From positions 1-64,000 of the forward strand of contig CAJNDS010000680.1 of the NCBI GenBank assembly GCA_905221605.1: 64,000 bases of DNA, given 5' to 3'. Positions 52,601 through 61,321 of the stretch are shown one piece after another. Within the stretch, counting starts at the first letter, position 1. Each line of letters opens with the position of its first letter. The notes under the pieces were generated by a model. That model was not told the origin of the DNA, searched no databases, and saw nothing but the letters and a program-made list of their open reading frames with translations. Source of the DNA: Symbiodinium natans. Its lineage: Eukaryota; Sar; Dinophyceae; Suessiales; Symbiodiniaceae. A program made the translations under genes and the position numbers.

Positions 52601-55600
52601 ACGGTTGCATGATGGGTGTTGTTGACAAAGACGGCATTCCTTTACTCAAAGCATGGTGTATCGCCACGAATGTGTCAACCATGTTGAACCTCAAAGGGGT
52701 CACGTGCGATAACACACATGAACATGGCACACCAAGAGGTCAGGCGCTCAAGGAGGCAGGAAACTACACACCACACATGGCAAAGCTGTTGCACAACGCA
52801 TGGCGTGATGAAGCTCGCAATATCCGCAGGGGCTCTGCTCAGAGTGTTCATGTGGCAGCTTCATGTGTACTTGTTCATGTCAGTTTGCGTTGCAGTAAAA
52901 GCCAGGTGCAACATGAGTTCCAAGGTACTTGCATAATCGTTTGTCCTACACCAGGAATAGGGTTCGGATCCTCCGACCCTAATCCAAAGTGCAGTGAGGG
53001 GTTCGGCTCCGCCGGCTCGGATCTGCATCTGGGGAAGGGACTCGGCTCCGCCGGTCCTAGAACCAGCATGGACGGACAACAGCAGAGGCCCATTCCTCCG
53101 CATGTTCCATGGTCGCGACCTCAAGACCTCTTCTCCCTGCCGTACCAGAGATCGGGCATCAACATCCCCGTTGGCAATGGGATGACTGCTTTGCGCACGA
53201 CATGTCATGCGCTGCGATCATTGAGAGGGCAACCTCTTCCTGGACGATTGGAGCAAGGCATGGTCGCCACGAATGCGAACATTGCTGCGTGGGTGGAATT
53301 TGGAGTGCCAGCTATCCTTTTGGCGGCAGTTGCGGCACCATCCAGCCCATATGGTTTTCCTGAAGTCAGAGTTCGGGAGCTGTTTCGAGGTGTGGTGGAA
53401 AGCCTATTGCCAGCAAGGAGTGCGGAGAGCTACAAGACAGTCCTTAGCCATGTCACAACGTTTATCAAGGTTGTCAAGACTGCGATAAGCACTGATTCGA
53501 CTCGACAGGTGCTGCAGGAGCTTCTGGACCACGTCATTGAGATTGACCTCTTCAAGAACATTGACATGTTCGTCGACGTTTTGGTTCAAGATGCTGAACA
53601 AGGGCGTTTGGATCCTCAATATCCATGTTTGACGGTGGTCACTATGGACGGATATCTTGATCCGAATGTCATTTGCAGAACAGTCGTTACCAAGAGTCCG
53701 TGGATCTATGTGACTAGGTACAACGACTGGATGCGGCTTAATTCCTACTTTCGCGAGAACCTCCCCAACCGTCGTGAAGGGCTACCATGCATGCTTCTCA
53801 CCCAGGACTTCTGGGATTTGCTGGAGCTGATTTGGTCAATGGCGAAGCAAGTGGGTTACTGTTTGAGAAGTCACAATCAGGTCGCCGAGCACACGCAGAT
53901 GAATGTGTGGGATCTGATCGAGATCGTGGTCGATCCCCCGGAGAACGTGTCCTCGGCGGTCGCTCATGCAGTCAACAGCCTCCAAGGGTTGTCGGTCGCC
54001 TTGCATACAGCCCACGAATACCTCAACGACAGTCGGACGGTGTGGCCATCGGAACCATCGAGAACGACCGGAGCCGAGCTCAGGGAGTCGTTGGTGAATG
54101 CGACAACTGTCGTCATGGCCCCGCCACCAACCGGTCTCGGGTTACCAGCTTCCTTTTCACACAGCTCGTGGAACCAGCTGGCTGCCGAGCAGAACGTCTT
54201 GAGGGCGGTCCACGACATGTACAGGACTCACAGGTCTTGGATGTCCGAGATCACGAACCTGCGAGCCGAGTGTTACTCCGAAGGACGTGAACAGCCGCCG
54301 TACCTGAAGCCCGATCCAACAGGCACGGTGTTTCCTCCGGCATTGAATTCGCACCCGCCTTGGGTGAATGTTCAACGTCAACATCCCGCAGGGCCTGCAT
54401 CCCCATCCGTTCCGGAAGGGCCGGCTCCTTTCGTGGAAGAGGATCATCCTGCCAACAGATCGACGTCTACGCCATCACCAAGACAGGCAACGGGCGCATC
54501 CTTTGTCGAAGCAAGAGGTGAATCCGCCAAGAGGCAGCGGGGACCGGAGGATGTCCGCTCCGCGGCATCCCAACCGGGAACCGCGGCCAGTTCTTCCGAT
54601 CCTCGGGGAGCTGAGCCAACTGCCCAACCAGAAGGAGAACCCGATGAAGTTCGCTGGTATCTGGATCCTACTCCCGATGGGTACATGGAGAAGTTCGTCA
54701 AGTTCCAATCCAGACATCGCGTGCAGCTGGGTACAACCATCATCGTACACAAAGATGATCCTACAGATGTCCTACCCGCACGTGATCAGACACCCAAGAT
54801 CAACGGGAAATTTGGAACCAGCAGCGAGCAAGTTTACCTTCGGCGCGTCACCACACACCTTGCCAAGCTCTACGGGATGAGCCAGTCGAATCGCGCAGGT
54901 GCGTTTCACATGGCAACATTCATGAAGAAAGGGGATGTGGAGTGGCTACGACTTTACAAGGTGCTGTACGAGAAGGTTTTCTTGTGCACAATCCGTCAGC
55001 TACCAACTCCTGGCACAATGTTTGCGGCGGTCATGCAATCCACGGCTACGGGAGAGCTGGGAATTTTCCACTTCAACAGCAGCCCGGAGCAGAGAGCCTT
55101 GTTGACGGCTGGACTGAGAAAGTTCAGCGCTTCCATTCGTCAGGCAAGTACCCCCGATGTCACAGCGGTGCGATCCAGCAAAACAATCATCCTGGCTGAC
55201 TTCGAGGTGTGGACGAAAACCAAGAACCGCTTGACCTACACGATGGCCAGCAAGCTCCAAGAAAAGGGATGGTATGATGCCCATTCGTACTGCCAGACCG
55301 TTGATGAAAGCCTCGATCCACTCCTACCTGAAGGATGTCCCGGGCAGAGCATCGACGTCACCGCGCACGTCTACTTGTCGTTCAGAGCCATCAACGATCT
55401 CCTGGTTTGGGAGCATGGCAATGCGACTCCCGAGAACATGCGAAAGTGGTTCGTCGATCCAATCATGGACTTGTCAGACCTTCTGCAACGTGCCGTGATT
55501 GTGACCCTCAACGACGATCCCCGTTTCATCGGGAAGGACGTTGGTGCAGCGATGCCATGGGCTGCCATCGATTGGATCGCAGTGGAGCTCCGAGCAAGGG

Positions 55601-55860
55601 GATGCATTGTTTTCACGTCATCACTGCTGTGGGCTCGAATTGCTGTGACTCTCCACAAGGGCAGCGACAATTTCCGGATCAATCCGGAGGAGATGCATTT
55701 GGCGGTGGCGGCATTCGACAAACATTTGTTGCAAGAAAAGATTATCACGCTTTGCATGGCACCCCCAGAGAGCATGGGCGATTGCGAACCTTATTTGGAT
55801 TCCGTGAACATGGAGACTGCGGATGCGAAGGCGGTCTTTGCACCGTCAAGCAGCGACGAC
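43704..55860 (+). repeat. 12.2-kb direct duplication within E2, copy B
   Basis: Partner of 31401-43603. It starts at the first base after the gap. Its distal end runs on without a break into the unique 3' part of E2. Confidence 0.95.
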
Positions 55861-56274
55861 GTTCGGACCGCGTCGGCCAATGATGACACGCAAGAACGAC
55901 ATCAACGAGTCGTGGAGAGGGCATCGGAGCTTGAGGGCATCCGCGGAGGCGTGGACATGACTTGGGTGGATGCGGACATCGCCATGGTCAGCCCAGAACC
56001 GTTCTACGATGGTGAAACCTACTGGATTGACATCGAGGGCCTCATCAGCAAGCATTCCACTGCCCCGAGTGGCCAATTCCATGTGTGTCAGGCATGCGTC
56101 GACGAGTTCAACAAGCTGAAGAACTCCTTCCAAGGCGAGTTCGGACCAATCCAATCTCCAGCGTATTGTCCCTTCTGTTCGCTCAAAGCAATGTGGGACA
56201 AGGACTATGGCGTCAACAAATGGGAGGAGGTTCGGAAGTCAGAACGCCATGCTGCAGGGTGCGCCATATTTTAG
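49621..56274 (+). CDS. E2 ORF2 copy B, 3' part to natural end
   Basis: Continues the copy A frame after the deletion: end of reverse transcriptase, RNase H (about 50100-50590), unknown region, methyltransferase-like domain (about 52162-52840) and the long C-terminal region. A 48-bp in-frame deletion near 55337 removes 16 residues present in copy A. Past 55861, beyond what copy A shows, the protein ends with a zinc-ribbon-like pair (HVCQACVDEFNKL and AYCPFCSLKAMW). The stop is TAG at 56272-56274. The next frame continues in phase directly after it. Taking copy A plus this tail, ORF2 would be about 4,148 aa. Confidence 0.85.
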   Translation: MRTVTYDMETYLEMTVQKYCETTGFPVDKFKKVPSPSPVEETKNHPARAPCHPGAASHRCQWCGHTMPVDKGGRLLPPPPVPKGPQETELDEADRGTLAPHAASILMKLLYAARICRFDLLRSINNLARRITKWSKKEDAALHHLMCYVHQSKGHKMIGWVGDSMDATSIGLYADADYAGCGESLRSTSGAHMHIQGPHTRFPLAGVSKRQGCASHSTPEAEIVAADYAMSRIGIPAITLWRLIGGKDPNFVFYDDNQTMIGVVRTGKNPTMRHLERSHGICIAWMHEVFQEGYVSLAYEVTAKMAADIHTKAFKDHVSWAHACQLINIMPPTMLSSVEVMDMMKATHQQSADEKGHQHYSFKNEVPCFPYTQTPILPQELFRAGLSSKEGVQETDSTDPILVVKFPRMLRGVPSALRPGKYLRSTWILREGQWHRIEDEVPIPSEPQKFDRYVERAVFQYHFQRGSAATTRVHRTASPAVSASSLPDCSRCRVRDSPALCRQVCDLVVRAAHGGYGGVFRAGSEGMGGDINEIPALESTVVAVARAAKEADFPQSTFVPEFIEVTRAGTGNHEVAFQDKHGKEMFKARSDSLSGAIGFSMTIKASDVENSSPRVWLLVGLEEDNWWQTYAPPDVNVICVPEADARGAYQYCKDIIKWSFKDLRNVLFIGAGALNRASWLDVDPRERFYEDRGVVDYPWGEVIDLVFEARKKGATTIVEVPDKPKFRKSAQYKNIVDCMKWERFTIADCCHGRRICVPQGSGAPNIVYVNEATEFLIHGLKAPENVKGVCGMQHHHASREAVETHGDGCGKRTSKVSRLLLKMLSERDAKVEDPKACSSVEKLPSGKDRMIIEFCCSKDSSLGKSSSATRGAHVMRVHEALQAQTKACESNILKEAERFRKSNPKCPILVFASLPCTGGSNWIKVNEMGGETEKGKEHRKKFRDLLKALKRLLRKLAVFSPKIAFELPKTCLYWSWPEVQALIKQHSLRVARIDGCMMGVVDKDGIPLLKAWCIATNVSTMLNLKGVTCDNTHEHGTPRGQALKEAGNYTPHMAKLLHNAWRDEARNIRRGSAQSVHVAASCVLVHVSLRCSKSQVQHEFQGTCIIVCPTPGIGFGSSDPNPKCSEGFGSAGSDLHLGKGLGSAGPRTSMDGQQQRPIPPHVPWSRPQDLFSLPYQRSGINIPVGNGMTALRTTCHALRSLRGQPLPGRLEQGMVATNANIAAWVEFGVPAILLAAVAAPSSPYGFPEVRVRELFRGVVESLLPARSAESYKTVLSHVTTFIKVVKTAISTDSTRQVLQELLDHVIEIDLFKNIDMFVDVLVQDAEQGRLDPQYPCLTVVTMDGYLDPNVICRTVVTKSPWIYVTRYNDWMRLNSYFRENLPNRREGLPCMLLTQDFWDLLELIWSMAKQVGYCLRSHNQVAEHTQMNVWDLIEIVVDPPENVSSAVAHAVNSLQGLSVALHTAHEYLNDSRTVWPSEPSRTTGAELRESLVNATTVVMAPPPTGLGLPASFSHSSWNQLAAEQNVLRAVHDMYRTHRSWMSEITNLRAECYSEGREQPPYLKPDPTGTVFPPALNSHPPWVNVQRQHPAGPASPSVPEGPAPFVEEDHPANRSTSTPSPRQATGASFVEARGESAKRQRGPEDVRSAASQPGTAASSSDPRGAEPTAQPEGEPDEVRWYLDPTPDGYMEKFVKFQSRHRVQLGTTIIVHKDDPTDVLPARDQTPKINGKFGTSSEQVYLRRVTTHLAKLYGMSQSNRAGAFHMATFMKKGDVEWLRLYKVLYEKVFLCTIRQLPTPGTMFAAVMQSTATGELGIFHFNSSPEQRALLTAGLRKFSASIRQASTPDVTAVRSSKTIILADFEVWTKTKNRLTYTMASKLQEKGWYDAHSYCQTVDESLDPLLPEGCPGQSIDVTAHVYLSFRAINDLLVWEHGNATPENMRKWFVDPIMDLSDLLQRAVIVTLNDDPRFIGKDVGAAMPWAAIDWIAVELRARGCIVFTSSLLWARIAVTLHKGSDNFRINPEEMHLAVAAFDKHLLQEKIITLCMAPPESMGDCEPYLDSVNMETADAKAVFAPSSSDDVRTASANDDTQERHQRVVERASELEGIRGGVDMTWVDADIAMVSPEPFYDGETYWIDIEGLISKHSTAPSGQFHVCQACVDEFNKLKNSFQGEFGPIQSPAYCPFCSLKAMWDKDYGVNKWEEVRKSERHAAGCAIF

Positions 56275-59200
56275 AAACATGACTTTGTGTACCAGGATGG
56301 ATCCCCAGTGATTCCCAAAGAGGATCTCAAATCGTACATCTTTGCATGCTCGAAGGTCGCGTACACCAACTATGGCAAAATCGTCTCGTCCTCGGCTGGG
56401 TTGCGCTTGAACACCAAACAAGCCAGCGAATACACCAGATGGGCGAAGGGGAGACGGTTGTCGTGGGACTTCGGGTACACGGTGGACGGCATGGCCTGCC
56501 TCTTGCCCTTGTACGATGCAGGCAACGCAGCCTATGCAGGCTTCCTCCATAGCATCTTCGATCAGGACGAGGTCAAAGGCATGTACAATGGCAATGCCGA
56601 CCCGGCCGCCGAGCTCATGGGAGACACCCTGGAGGTTGCGCTCGGCATCCTGACAATCGCATGCAGGTATCCTTCGGCATTCGAAGCCTGGGGATCGTAC
56701 GAAGATCATCTCGCTTGTCTTCGAGGAATCGAACGGTCTTTCTATCGGTTTGCTGCAGCGGAGGCGGTGCGAATTACTGCCGTGGAGAATCGAAAACGTC
56801 GTCCTCCCCGGGCAAATGATGCAGAGACGATTCAGCAGATCATGGAGTACGAGAACACTTTACTCCAAGGAGAATGGCATGCGGTCCTTGTCGATCGAGT
56901 CCTGCCAATTGAGGAGCCAGTCCTCGGAACCCTTTCTCCGGAAGATCAACGACCTGAAGAGTTCTCCGCAGCACCCGTCCCCAGTGCAGAACCTCGTGGT
57001 GGAGAACCAGAAGGTGAAGATCAAGCCCATGAAGGGGAAGCGCTCGGATCCTCCGGCGTGGAACCTGAGGGGCAGGAAGATGATGATATGGGCGTGCCCG
57101 AGGCGAGCTCTATCCCCACCATGCAAGAACCGAACGAGACCGAGCTGGGTGAGATATCGCGTCCTTGTGAAGGTTACGTCCGAGCACTCAATGCCCTACG
57201 CATAACCGCTGGTATGCAACCACCCAGCATGTGCCTTGCTTGCGGCAACTATGGCCACAACACCCGAAATTGCGAAGCAAATGGGGGGTACAACGCTCTG
57301 GTGGTGAACGAAGCATTCAGCATCATTGGGAAAAGCCTGGCTAAGATGCACAAGTCAAGCAGTACGCCACCAACAGAGATCTTCCAGAGATGGGCAGAGA
57401 AGAATTTGCGAGATGCCGCTCGCGCTCCGCAAGTACCAGGAACCGCTTCGGATACTCCGGGTGGGGATGGGGAAAGCGTTGAGCCTGGAGCTGCAGCGTC
57501 TTCGGAGGATTCCAGAGGCCCGCTGCCAAGACGGCGTCAAGCATCAATCTCAGTTGAGGATCCTACAGTGGTCGTGATCGAAGTCGATGAAGAACCAGAA
57601 GAAACTGCGACAAGAACGCTTCGACCCAAACGCAGGCCCCAACCGAGACCTGATCTTCCAGAGCCCAAAGCTGCGCCAGCTCCTAGGCGGTGGATTGCGA
57701 ACAACGCCGGCAATGCTCGTTCATTCGTCGAGATTCGCTACCACGAGCCGAAGTCTTGCCTTGACATCATCAAGTCCATCGAGGACGTATCGTGGGTCGG
57801 CGGGCAGAGCATCTACGAGATCGGATTACAATCGCAGGATGCAACGCGCCGATTGATTGAGCAGGAGGTTGGAGGAGACGTTGCAACACACCCTCTCCGA
57901 AGCGACATCGATGAGTATCCCTCCTCGAACGTGGGGTACGTGAACATCGGCAAGCTGGTCATCGGAGGGGACCTCCGTCTCCTACCGATCAAGGGTGCAA
58001 GATTCGCTCACAGGCATTTCTCAGCCCTGGTTCCCGCGACTTCCTCCAATGACAACCATCGCAATCGGGATTATCATCGCAGGATCAAATCCCTGGGCTA
58101 TGATGTGCAACGTTTGCTTAGGCACCGCCTAGCAAACAGAGAAACGAATTACATGCACAATCAGCTCCCGACAATCCCGTGCGACACCGGAGGATGGGTG
58201 ATGCTCAAAGACTTCATCCACTTGGAGAACTTCTGGCAAAGCGGGAGGTATTACGCAAGGAGTTCAGCTCGAGACGACAACTCGGAGTATCAGAGAAGAA
58301 TTCAAATGCTGATCGACTACGCGTACTACGAGTACCGCACCAATGGGAGAATTAGACTTCAATTCCTGGGCATCAAGATCGTGGCGCCCAAGCCTGGACA
58401 AAGAGCGTCTGATACGCCGTGGGACGGCACTCCGGGCGTCGGCGCAACCCAGCGTGCCCAACTTGAAGAACTCGGAGGGCACAGGTTGACGCATGACATC
58501 ACGTCCGGTACCCTTCGCCGGTGCGACAATTGGGTGCAGCCGTGGGCGATCAGGGCCACGAGTGGACACTCCAGCAACTCCAATTCGTTGGTGCGGGTGA
58601 ATGACGACCGGGTCGCATGCCACTTGACCACGAGCTTGGTCAACCAGATTGGTGGGGGGTATCACACCACGGCCCCAGAGCTTCTCGCCAACATCGTGGC
58701 GAAAGGACTTCTTCCAGGTGGAGGGGCGTCAGGCGGTCGAGTCCACAGCCATTTCGGGACGTTCCCGCCATGGGATCCGAGAAATCAGACGGTGAGAACA
58801 AGGATTCCCGGAAGGCCGAGGTCACCAATTGCAGTATTGTACGTTCCAGCCTATGAACTCATGCGCTACAACGCAGTGATCACGATCAATGGAATGTTTC
58901 TCGTCCAGCGGCAAATTCCATTCGAGGCCGTCAAGCACGTTTGGATCTGCATGCCAAGCCAAGGAAGATACTTCGAGTTCAGCGAAGTCTTCAAGGTGTA
59001 CTCCAAAGAGCTGTCCAAGGAGATGGTCGAAGGGTATGGGGACGCACGCATCAATCCCGATCGTGACCCTCCAAAACCTTCGGTGGAAGACCTCGTCAGC
59101 ACCATGGAAGGCACCGACGCTGGCCCGCATGAAGGCGAGAGGCGCGAGATCTTGCAAGCAATTGAGCAGGCGGGCGACACCGTTCCTGGAAACATCATCA

Positions 59201-60729
59201 AGCGTGCTTTCCAGTTTCTCTCAAGGACATTCCGGCGAGTGACGACTCACACCACCACAAGCGATCCGCTGATCTTGAGGGTTTGCCCCTGCTGCGGCAG
59301 GCATACCCCTGCGAGCTTCGCAATTTGCCTCACGTGTGGGAGAGTTTTCCTGTCCATGGGGAGGATCCAGCATGTGCGTGCCAATCCGGAACCCGAAAGG
59401 ATTGATCCGGAAGCGGTTCGCCAGGCACTCAACCAGGCCGCCGCCGTCGTCAACAACGAAGTTGTGGAGATTGACGTGGAAGAGGAGCCAACTTCAGAAC
59501 CTGTCCAGGAGGATGCGCTTCCGCTCCGCGGGGTGCAGAATCCGGCAGGGGATGTGGAGGCAAACAGTCCTCGAGAAAGCGTGGCGGAACCTGAGGCCGA
59601 GGAGATCCCCGACGAGATTCGCGACATGTACCGCGATGTGGAGATGGAGGCCCCCAACCAAGAGGAAGTGGAGATGGATGCGCAGAACCAGCGAGCATTC
59701 GTTTTGGTTGGAGACAGGGAAGGCGATACGTTGGACGATCGAAACGAGAGGAAAGCTCGCCTTGCGCTGGAGTGCAACGTCAACATCGACACGGACTACG
59801 CAGCGTGCGTGGACCACAACTTCAGGTTGTACTGTCACCTCGACGCCTTCTTTGCGTACGTGTTGGTCCATAAATGGAATCTGTTCGAGAGGATCATCAT
59901 GACTCCATACAAGAAGATGAAGGACCAGTTCGCCTCAGGCATGAGACACGACGCATCTGGGACATGGCCAATTGTCCCCATCGATGAGGACACGGCGTTG
60001 CCGAGAGACCTCATGGAAGACGAGGTAAGGCAGTATGCCAGCTCTGTGGAGAACCAGCAGTTCATGATTGAGCGTTATTACGCCAACAAGTTCGTCTTCT
60101 ACGTCATGCGTGGGGCGATCCAGCTGGGATACAACAAGGAGAGCTTCAACCTCCCCATGATTCCGGATGAGGCCGAGGACCCGAAAGCATTTGCTGAAGC
60201 CGGGCAAAGGGTCCACATGTTCATGGCCAAAATCATCTATCAGGTGCTGAACGTGAGGCTTTATTCCTACACGAAACCCAACGCTGACATCCCGTACCAC
60301 GCGGCATTCAAATACATCAACCCGATCCAGCTGCTCAGTTTGATGGACTCGCAGAAGGTGAGCGTTAACAACCTTCTGGTGATGAGGGATTCGGGGTGCG
60401 CTTTACCCAACCAGTACAGCAAGAAGCTGGACAGATGGTTGAGTGATCAAAAGAAGGACATGGGCATCCTGAAGTTGAAGCCCACACAGTATTTGGAGAA
60501 TCCAAAGGCGTCGGCTTTGTACCTTGCCTATGACCCTTCAGCATCCGCACCTTCGGTTACTTCGTCGGGAGGATCTCGTCATCCTGAAGCAGACGAGACG
60601 GACATGCCGGCACGTGCGAAGGCCCGAATGAGTCAGCCGAAGCCCAAGACTTCTCATCCTGGGACACCTCAAGCTGCTCCCAAAGATCCTCGCGGTCATT
60701 CGAGAAAGGGATCGGGAAAGAAAGGGTGA
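56275..60729 (+). CDS. E2 ORF3: zinc knuckle, Tpt1/KptA-like and zinc-ribbon protein
   Basis: About 1,480 codons in the same frame as ORF2 after a single TAG. No ATG is near the start (first Met about 69 codons in), so it is probably made as an ORF2 extension by read-through, or the TAG is a mutation. Counting from 56287: CCHC zinc knuckle at about 314-331 (C-x2-C-x4-H-x4-C, CLACGNYGHNTRNC). A Tpt1/KptA-like domain follows at about 598-890. A zinc ribbon lies near 999-1021 (CPCCGRHTPASFAICLTCGR). After an acidic linker comes a helical C-terminal region (1150-1400), then a basic tail rich in Lys/Ser/Pro. It ends at TGA 60727-60729. It could be an RNA- or cDNA-processing module; this is inference. 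Confidence 0.8.
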   Translation, partial: KHDFVYQDGSPVIPKEDLKSYIFACSKVAYTNYGKIVSSSAGLRLNTKQASEYTRWAKGRRLSWDFGYTVDGMACLLPLYDAGNAAYAGFLHSIFDQDEVKGMYNGNADPAAELMGDTLEVALGILTIACRYPSAFEAWGSYEDHLACLRGIERSFYRFAAAEAVRITAVENRKRRPPRANDAETIQQIMEYENTLLQGEWHAVLVDRVLPIEEPVLGTLSPEDQRPEEFSAAPVPSAEPRGGEPEGEDQAHEGEALGSSGVEPEGQEDDDMGVPEASSIPTMQEPNETELGEISRPCEGYVRALNALRITAGMQPPSMCLACGNYGHNTRNCEANGGYNALVVNEAFSIIGKSLAKMHKSSSTPPTEIFQRWAEKNLRDAARAPQVPGTASDTPGGDGESVEPGAAASSEDSRGPLPRRRQASISVEDPTVVVIEVDEEPEETATRTLRPKRRPQPRPDLPEPKAAPAPRRWIANNAGNARSFVEIRYHEPKSCLDIIKSIEDVSWVGGQSIYEIGLQSQDATRRLIEQEVGGDVATHPLRSDIDEYPSSNVGYVNIGKLVIGGDLRLLPIKGARFAHRHFSALVPATSSNDNHRNRDYHRRIKSLGYDVQRLLRHRLANRETNYMHNQLPTIPCDTGGWVMLKDFIHLENFWQSGRYYARSSARDDNSEYQRRIQMLIDYAYYEYRTNGRIRLQFLGIKIVAPKPGQRASDTPWDGTPGVGATQRAQLEELGGHRLTHDITSGTLRRCDNWVQPWAIRATSGHSSNSNSLVRVNDDRVACHLTTSLVNQIGGGYHTTAPELLANIVAKGLLPGGGASGGRVHSHFGTFPPWDPRNQTVRTRIPGRPRSPIAVLYVPAYELMRYNAVITINGMFLVQRQIPFEAVKHVWICMPSQGRYFEFSEVFKVYSKELSKEMVEGYGDARINPDRDPPKPSVEDLVSTMEGTDAGPHEGERREILQAIEQAGDTVPGNIIKRAFQFLSRTFRRVTTHTTTSDPLILRVCPCCGRHTPASFAICLTCGRVFLSMGRIQHVRANPEPERIDPEAVRQALNQAAAVVNNEVVEIDVEEEPTSEPVQEDALPLRGVQNPAGDVEANSPRESVAEPEAEEIPDEIRDMYRDVEMEAPNQEEVEMDAQNQRAFVLVGDREGDTLDDRNERKARLALECNVNIDTDYAACVDHNFRLYCHLDAFFAYVLVHKWNLFERIIMTPYKKMKDQFASGMRHDASGTWPIVPIDEDTALPRDLMEDEVRQYASSVENQQFMIERYYANKFVFYVMRGAIQLGYNKESFNLPMIPDEAEDPKAFAEAGQRVHMFMAKIIYQVLNVRLYSYTKPNADIPYHAAFKYINPIQLLSLMDSQKVSVNNLLVMRDSGCALPNQYSKKLDRWLSDQKKDMGILKLKPTQYLENPKASALYLAYDPSASAPSVTSSGGSRHPEADETDMPARAKARMSQPKPKTSHPGTPQAAPKDPRGHSRKGSGKKG
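58078..58960 (+). other. Tpt1/KptA-like RNA 2'-phosphotransferase domain
   Basis: Both lobes of the family can be followed. N-lobe: IKSLGYDVQRLLRHRLANRE with the characteristic Arg-His, then PCDTGGWVMLKDF, like the family's GWV...DL. Linker strand: AIRATSGHSSNS, matching family IRANQGHS. NAD-binding lobe: YHTTAPELLANIVAKGLLPG, matching YHGT...I...GL.P. Then HSHFG, AVLYVPAYELMRYNA and NGMFLVQRQIPFEAVKHVW. The family transfers an RNA 2'-phosphate to NAD. The Arg-His pair and the Arg before ATSGHS are visible. The last active-site Arg before the final strand is not obvious (Ile there), so catalysis is uncertain. Confidence 0.7.
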
Positions 60730-61321
60730 ATGATGCACTCGGATCCTCCGGTATGTCATCCCCTGGAATCCATGGTATTCCTGAAATCTGGTTGTGGCTC
60801 AGCATTTTGCGTTCTCAGTTTTGATTCCTCTTTTCCCTATGGATACAACAGATGATACGATGGAGTACGTCATTATATCCACCGATGCTATTTCTCTTTT
60901 TGGCCACTGCATAGCAGCAGCGGGGCAATGTGCCAATGCGCTCGCTGGAGGGAAATGTGCGATTCTTCGCAGCTCGTGTGGTAGCCGAGTGGGTATGGGT
61001 TATGCTCTGCTAACTTGGCCGATGCTACTGCTTTTCAGTCATGCATTCTGGAGACGCAATGTGATGGATCAGCAATTTGCTGACATGTTTTCAGGGCCTT
61101 TCGCGCCCATGATTCCGCAACCGTGAGCAGCAAGTCTTTGTACAGACAAAGGATGGGATTGAACGCTTCAGTAGCTGAGAGTCTGTCTCACATCTATCAA
61201 TTCGGGCAAAGAGAGCAAAACAGTGGAGAACGGCCAGACTTTAAGTCGCTTTTAACTGGGACCATTGTATGTTCGTGACGCAAGTTCGTCTAGCATTTTT
61301 GCAAATCCCAGCCGTGGGGGG
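60730..61321 (+). other. E2 3' region with small frame
   Basis: 592 bases between ORF3 and the LTR. A plus-strand frame from ATG 60839 to 61126 (95 codons) contains a hydrophobic stretch (GMGYALLTWPMLLLFSHAFW) that could span a membrane. No homologue is recognised, and it could be chance. A mini-hairpin lies at 60740-60750. Confidence 0.3.
61314..61321 (+). promoter_or_regulatory. E2 polypurine tract
   Basis: GTGGGGGG abuts the 3' LTR start TGTGAATG. Short but correctly placed. Confidence 0.55.
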
